Assembly: GCF_030269905.1 (NCBI RefSeq)
Contig: NZ_BSVC01000001.1
Location: forward strand, 186,001 to 250,000
Reading direction: 5' to 3'
Length of the DNA stretch: 64,000 bases
From: Pelosinus sp. IPA-1
GTDB taxonomy: Bacteria > Bacillota > Negativicutes > DSM-13327
Below the pieces are notes generated by a model, which saw only the letters and a list, made by a program, of their open reading frames with translations, had not been told where the DNA came from and made no database searches. This document shows positions 60,204 through 64,000 of this stretch, one piece after another (position 1 is the stretch's first letter; each line of letters starts with the position of its first letter). Made by a program: the position numbers and the translations under genes.

Positions 60204-60956
60204 ATGATTAGGATTAAAGATTTGAACATTACTTATGATTCTGGAGGAGTCCTTTTTGAGGTGTTCAGAAATATTAACATGGAACTTTCAGCAGGCGAAA
60301 CTTGTGCCATTATAGGGCCCTCGGGCTGCGGAAAATCCACGCTTTTAAAAGTATTAGCCGGAATTATTACTAAATTTGATGGAACAGTCGAGATTAACGG
60401 GCAGCCCGTTAAACCCAAAGAGCAAAAGATTGGCTTTATTCCACAAAACTACGGACTTTTACCCTGGAAAAATGTACTTGAGAATATAAGTTTGGGTATT
60501 AAAATAAAAGACAAAAAAAATCAGAACAATGAGTATAACTTGGCTTTAATGATTGAATTGTTAGGACTTAGCGGGATGGAATACCGCTATCCAGGAGAAT
60601 TAAGTGGAGGGCAGCAGCAACGGGTCGCATTGGCTCGTGCCTTTCTTTTAAAACCTGATTTACTTTTAATGGATGAACCCTTCTCTGCGTTAGATGCTAT
60701 GACCCGGGAAGAAATACAGAATGTATTTTTAAACATTTGGAGGAAACATTCTGTTTCAACCATTCTAGTCACTCATCATATGGAGGAAGCTGTATACCTA
60801 GGGCAGAAGATCGTGATTTTATCTGCTGCGCCTGGAGCAGTCAGCAAAATGGTTGAAAATCCTCTGTTTGGAGTAGACGATGTTCGAAATCGTCAAGATT
60901 TCTTTCAACTATGCATTGAGCTACGTAAGATGATAAAAGAGGATTGGTCAAAGTGA
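60204..60956 (+). CDS. ABC importer ATPase (SsuB/TauB type)
   Basis: This 250-aa protein has Walker A GPSGCGKSTLLK near 38-49, Q-loop IPQNYGLLPW near 79-88, signature LSGGQQQRVALARA near 134-147, Walker B LLLMDEPFSALD near 154-165 and the switch His in VTHHMEEAV near 188-196. It starts 6 bp after the binding-protein stop and overlaps the permease gene. It energises the importer. Confidence 0.9.
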   Translation: MIRIKDLNITYDSGGVLFEVFRNINMELSAGETCAIIGPSGCGKSTLLKVLAGIITKFDGTVEINGQPVKPKEQKIGFIPQNYGLLPWKNVLENISLGIKIKDKKNQNNEYNLALMIELLGLSGMEYRYPGELSGGQQQRVALARAFLLKPDLLLMDEPFSALDAMTREEIQNVFLNIWRKHSVSTILVTHHMEEAVYLGQKIVILSAAPGAVSKMVENPLFGVDDVRNRQDFFQLCIELRKMIKEDWSK

Positions 60957-61699
60957 AAGAGACAGGACAGAGGCTTTGGTACTTTTATGGCATACTTATT
61001 TTCTTAACTCTATGGCAGTGTGTTGCAAGTTGGATACAATTGCCCATCATTCCTTCACCTGGAAAGGTAATCGAGAACCTATTTAAAATATTTATACCGC
61101 AAATTGCAATTCATGGCTTTTATAGTTTATGGCGCATTGTAGCAGGAGTTTTTTTAGCAGCTCTTGTTGGCTTGCCTCTTGGTCTTTGTATGGGGTATTT
61201 CCCAAGGTGGGATCGGTTATTATCTCCTGTTGTATATTTGACCTATCCTATTCCTAAAATTGCCTTATTACCCGTTTTAATGTTATTGCTAGGCTTAGGA
61301 GAAGTGTCAAAAATATTGATGATATTTTTGATTATTGTGTTCCAAGTTATTATAGCTGTCAGAGATGGAGTAAAAGGAATTCCCAAGGAAACTTATTATC
61401 CTTTATATTCTTTAGGAGCTAGCTCCTTGGAAATTTTCCGGGAAATCCTCATTCCTGCCTCCATGCCAAAGTTTTTGACATCAATACGGGTAGCTATGGC
61501 TACAGCTGTCTCTGTACTGTTTTTTACAGAGACGTTTGGTACCAAGTATGGGATGGGGTATTTTATCATGGATGCATGGATGCGAGTGAATTACTTGGAA
61601 ATGTACTCTGGTATCGTGGTGTTAAGCAATATAGGGTTAATTTTATTTGGTACAATTGATTACATAGAAAAGAGAAAATGCAGTTGGCAATATAAATAG
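60953..61699 (+). CDS. ABC importer permease (SsuC/TauC type)
   Basis: This 248-aa permease has about six helices, PSPGKVIENLF near 34-44 and the EAA coupling loop YSLGASSLEIFREILIPASMPKF near 148-170. GTG 60953 in a GTGA overlap with the ATPase stop is the preferred start; TTG 60944 is possible. Last gene of the operon, followed by a strong hairpin. Confidence 0.88.
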   Translation: MKETGQRLWYFYGILIFLTLWQCVASWIQLPIIPSPGKVIENLFKIFIPQIAIHGFYSLWRIVAGVFLAALVGLPLGLCMGYFPRWDRLLSPVVYLTYPIPKIALLPVLMLLLGLGEVSKILMIFLIIVFQVIIAVRDGVKGIPKETYYPLYSLGASSLEIFREILIPASMPKFLTSIRVAMATAVSVLFFTETFGTKYGMGYFIMDAWMRVNYLEMYSGIVVLSNIGLILFGTIDYIEKRKCSWQYK

Positions 61700-61744
61700 G
61701 GGGAGATTACCTTAGATATCTTCAATACTAGCAGTTTCTTTACA

Positions 61745-61790
61745 AATAAAAGGCACTATTTATCGGAATGATAAATAGTGCCTCTTACAT
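61745..61790. terminator. Bidirectional terminator after the ABC operon
   Basis: AGGCACTATTTATC faces GATAAATAGTGCCT (14 bp, five-base loop). T-run is better on the minus strand (TTTTATTTG), so it also ends the 81-aa gene. Confidence 0.87.
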
Positions 61791-61796
61791 TGCCAG

Positions 61797-62042
61797 TTAT
61801 TCTTTACTTAAACAAGTATAAATACTTTCTAAGGATTTTGTATATGACTTGCCTGACAATCCAATGATAAATTGACAATCAGGACACTTGCAGGCGTGTT
61901 CAGCGCTGCAATATTTTGTAAGTATTTCACTAGTGATTTGATTTTGTTGCATCGTAAGTGTATAGGCTGAAATTTGTTGCGCTACCTCTTTGCCGATGAA
62001 GGAACATTGAATAATTCGATTAATAGTAACTGTTTCTCGCAC
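61797..62042 (-). CDS. Hypothetical 81-aa cysteine-containing protein
   Basis: It starts at GTG 62042 behind AGGAGGG. The chain has five cysteines, with CSAEHACKCPDC near 45-56 as the central cluster, which could hold a metal. No family recognised. It is a single gene, convergent with the ABC operon and divergent from the HD-GYP gene. Confidence 0.6.
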   Translation of the reverse strand: MRETVTINRIIQCSFIGKEVAQQISAYTLTMQQNQITSEILTKYCSAEHACKCPDCQFIIGLSGKSYTKSLESIYTCLSKE

Positions 62043-62360
62043 CTCTAATCCCTCCTAAAATTCCCCTATACTTTAAGAATATAACAAAGATTTAGTAGCA
62101 GAGATAGGTCAATTATGTTAAGAATGTGTTAATAATTGTTAATTATATGCAGAAGCCATTGCTTTAATTTTTTGTGAACATATAATAGCATAGTTTTATC
62201 CTGCAATAAGCAGAAGGAGAATATTACTAAATTCTATTTTATCGCAAAGATAACAGCAGGAATGATTTCACATAATGTAGAATTACGTAAAAGATTGTTA
62301 TGCCAAAAACATGATATTAATGATAATGTTACCAATACTATAAATAATATAGGTGGACGC

Positions 62361-62984
62361 ATGCATAATTTAAAACAGAACAAACTATCTGTAATAAACA
62401 TAGTCAATATGGAGGCTATAGAGGAATTTTGTCATCAGGTATATTACTGTGACCCATATACCTCGATGCATGCAGAGCACGTGGCTGAGCTTATGGCTGG
62501 ATTGGCTAATCAAATGAACATGTCATCGGATGAAATTAATCTTGCTTTTATTGTCGGATTAGTTCATGACGTAGGTAAAATAAAAACTCCTGGCGATATT
62601 CTAAATAAGTCAGGTAGGCTTACTGAGGACGAGTTTAAAATTATGAAACAACATGCTGAAAATGGTGCGGATATGCTATCAAACATCGAAGGGGCAGAAA
62701 AGCTGGCTACAATTATGCTTCACCACCATGAAAGATACGATGGTAAAGGATATCCAAAAGGGATTGCTGGAGAGAATATACCACTGCTAAGTAGAATGCT
62801 TGCTGTTTGTGACACTTTTGACGCTATGACTACCAATCGATGTTATAGGAAACCTGTGTCCCTTGAGGGCTGTATAACGGAAATTAAAAGATGTGCGGGA
62901 ACACAATTTGATCCAGTGATTTGTGGGTTGTTTATTGAATTTTTAAATGAGAGGTTTATCTTTATGGGAGAGGCCAGCTATTGA
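62361..62984 (+). CDS. HD-GYP-domain cyclic-di-GMP phosphodiesterase-like protein
   Basis: This protein of about 207 aa has a minimal HD-GYP domain: HAEHVAELMAGLANQM near 34-49, FIVGLVHDVGKIKTP near 62-76 (HD), LHHHERYDGKGYPKGIAG near 117-134 (HHxxxDGxGYP) and AVCDTFDAMTTNRCYRK near 146-162. ATG 62361 follows AGGTGG; an upstream ATG at 62262 would add 33 polar residues. No sensor domain is attached. It should hydrolyse cyclic dinucleotides. The queF gene follows 16 bp later and may be co-transcribed. Confidence 0.85.
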   Translation: MHNLKQNKLSVINIVNMEAIEEFCHQVYYCDPYTSMHAEHVAELMAGLANQMNMSSDEINLAFIVGLVHDVGKIKTPGDILNKSGRLTEDEFKIMKQHAENGADMLSNIEGAEKLATIMLHHHERYDGKGYPKGIAGENIPLLSRMLAVCDTFDAMTTNRCYRKPVSLEGCITEIKRCAGTQFDPVICGLFIEFLNERFIFMGEASY

Positions 62985-63000
62985 GAAAAGGAGAATGTAA

Positions 63001-63498
63001 ATGTCAAGAAATAGTAAAGAATTAGAAGGTATAACCCTTTTAGGGAATCAAAATGTTAAGTATGAATATTCATATACTCCGGAGGTCTTGGAGGTATTTG
63101 AAAATAAGCATATTGAAAATGACTACTGGGTAAAGTTTAATTGTCCTGAATTCACTACCCTTTGTCCCATGACAGGACAACCTGACTTTGCCACTATTTA
63201 TATAAAATATATTCCCGATGTCAAAATGGTTGAGAGCAAGTCATTAAAATTATATTTACTTAGTTTCCGTAACCAAGGTGACTTTCATGAAGACGTTGTT
63301 AATATTATTATGAAGGATCTTATAAAATTAATGCAGCCTCGCTATATTGAGGTCTGGGGGAAGTTTCTGCCTCGTGGTGGTATATCCATTGACCCTTATT
63401 GCAACTATGGCAAACCTGATACTAAATACGAAACTCTCGCTTGGCATAGAATGCAGGAACACGATTTGCACTCTTTAGAGAAGATTGATAACCGATAA
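63001..63498 (+). CDS. queF: NADPH-dependent 7-cyano-7-deazaguanine reductase QueF
   Basis: This 165-aa unimodular QueF has the thioimide-forming Cys55 in [13 protein letters not shown] with Asp62, [21 protein letters not shown] near 78-98 (QueF motif with substrate Glu and His) and GGISIDPY near 130-137. It reduces preQ0 to preQ1 in queuosine synthesis. RBS GAAAAGGAG before ATG 63001. The other que genes and a preQ1 riboswitch are not in the window. Confidence 0.95.
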   Translation: MSRNSKELEGITLLGNQNVKYEYSYTPEVLEVFENKHIENDYWVKFNCPEFTTLCPMTGQPDFATIYIKYIPDVKMVESKSLKLYLLSFRNQGDFHEDVVNIIMKDLIKLMQPRYIEVWGKFLPRGGISIDPYCNYGKPDTKYETLAWHRMQEHDLHSLEKIDNR

Positions 63499-63504
63499 TT
63501 AAAA

Positions 63505-63555
63505 AAAGCGGATCTAAGACAAGTTAGTAGTTGTTTTAGATCCGTTCTTCTATTT
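63505..63555 (+). terminator. Terminator after queF
   Basis: CGGATCTAAGACAA faces TTGTTTTAGATCCG, then TTCTTCTATTTT. Confidence 0.9.
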
Positions 63556-63698
63556 TGCATTCACAGTTTCATTATGACTCAAAAGCCGCTGTAATATTAC
63601 AAGGTTAAGGGCATTATAAAAAACGAAGCAATTTACATAAAATACTAAAATAAACAAATCATATTGACTAGATACTAAAATCAATTTATAATTAAAAC

Positions 63699-63715
63699 AT
63701 ACCCTAGGGGGGTAT
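63699..63715. promoter_or_regulatory. CsoR-type operator
   Basis: ATACCCTAGGGGGGTAT, a G-tract palindrome of the TACCC..GGGGGTA type recognised by CsoR/RcnR repressors, lies 20 bp before the repressor gene, implying autoregulation. Confidence 0.8.
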
Positions 63716-63734
63716 GGTATAAAGGGGTGAAAAC

Positions 63735-64000
63735 ATGTTAACAGAAAAAGAGAAAAGTGAATTAAAATTGCGACTGAAAAAAGTGGCAGGTCAAATAAAT
63801 GGCATTGATAAAATGTTGGATGATGGGCGTTACTGCGTAGATGTAGTGCAGCAAATTTTAGCAGCACGGGCTGCCCTAAATCGCGTGTCAATGATTGTAT
63901 TAGAAAGTCATGCAAAAAGTTGTGTGGTGACAGCGATTAAAGAAAATCGAGCAGAAGAAAGCATTGATGAATTGATGAATGTCTTAAAACAATTTACGAA
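63735..64000 (+). CDS. CsoR-family metal-sensing repressor (3' end outside window)
   Basis: The open frame of 88 codons reaches the window end. It begins LTEKEKSELKLRLKKVAGQI and keeps the Cu(I)-sensing triad Cys34 (YCVD), His59 and Cys63 (ESHAKSC), the pattern of copper-type CsoR rather than nickel-type RcnR. GGGGTG precedes ATG 63735. The family is 85-105 aa, so only the tail is missing. A copper exporter or chaperone would be expected just downstream. Confidence 0.9.
   Translation, partial: MLTEKEKSELKLRLKKVAGQINGIDKMLDDGRYCVDVVQQILAARAALNRVSMIVLESHAKSCVVTAIKENRAEESIDELMNVLKQFT

Overview
The window looks like chromosome of an anaerobic, low-GC member of the Negativicutes (Pelosinus/Sporomusa type). 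This rests on protein similarity I recall and is not proven. The signs are Firmicute-type ribosome binding sites, a T-box leader, a close relative of the Selenomonas PTP-like phytase, a TyrR/sigma-54-controlled tryptophanase and several SigH-like promoters. There is no phage, insertion sequence, CRISPR array or rRNA. The accessory signal is instead a set of repeated hairpin elements between genes.

Layout. 1-4.5 kb: a LysR regulator (cut by the window edge) divergent from two tandem LeuD/LeuC-like dehydratase pairs. 4.5-10 kb: a hairpin-rich element, tcdA, a secreted PTP-like inositol-phosphate phosphatase, an MFS carrier with an AraC regulator, and a DMT carrier. 10-18.5 kb: an ECF sigma factor with a small membrane protein, uvsE, a STAS protein behind a near-perfect Fur box, cystine carrier tcyP, a lone PTS IIB, an SDR, a D-malate/tartrate dehydrogenase, DoxX and two small proteins. 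18.5-24 kb: a class V aminotransferase, a bacteriohemerythrin lacking one iron ligand, tRNA-Arg(TCG), an M20 amidohydrolase, and a sodium:solute symporter with a DUF3311 partner behind an attenuator-like leader. 24-32.5 kb: a sensor kinase, a TyrR-like activator, tryptophanase with a sigma-54 promoter, a 2-hydroxyacid dehydrogenase and a lipoprotein.

32.6-42.5 kb is a complete L-rhamnose locus: a DeoR regulator divergent from rhamnulokinase, isomerase, aldolase, a four-gene ABC importer and a mutarotase. 42.6-51 kb: a 3D-domain protein, an Lrp regulator, TauE/DUF1634, an HD protein, a self-contained ECF importer (S, A, A, T) behind a T-box leader with a UGG (Trp) specifier, and a chemotaxis receptor. 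51-64 kb: an MBL hydrolase with an HxlR regulator divergent from a nitroreductase, a trans-sulfuration PLP enzyme, an APC permease, an alkyladenine glycosylase, a YcgR/YcgQ-like permease pair, a NitT/TauT-type ABC importer, an HD-GYP protein, QueF and the start of a CsoR repressor with its operator.

Themes. Tryptophan is handled twice: uptake gated by uncharged tRNA-Trp, and breakdown driven by a TyrR-like activator. Three intergenic element families run through the window. Family B (about 100 bp, seven copies) and the single element C share the plan hairpin / conserved linker / hairpin. Family A (about 155 bp, three copies plus relics) has terminal inverted repeats. One B copy sits inside the rhamnose operon. 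These elements and several promoter-leader-terminator units are the least explained parts of the window.
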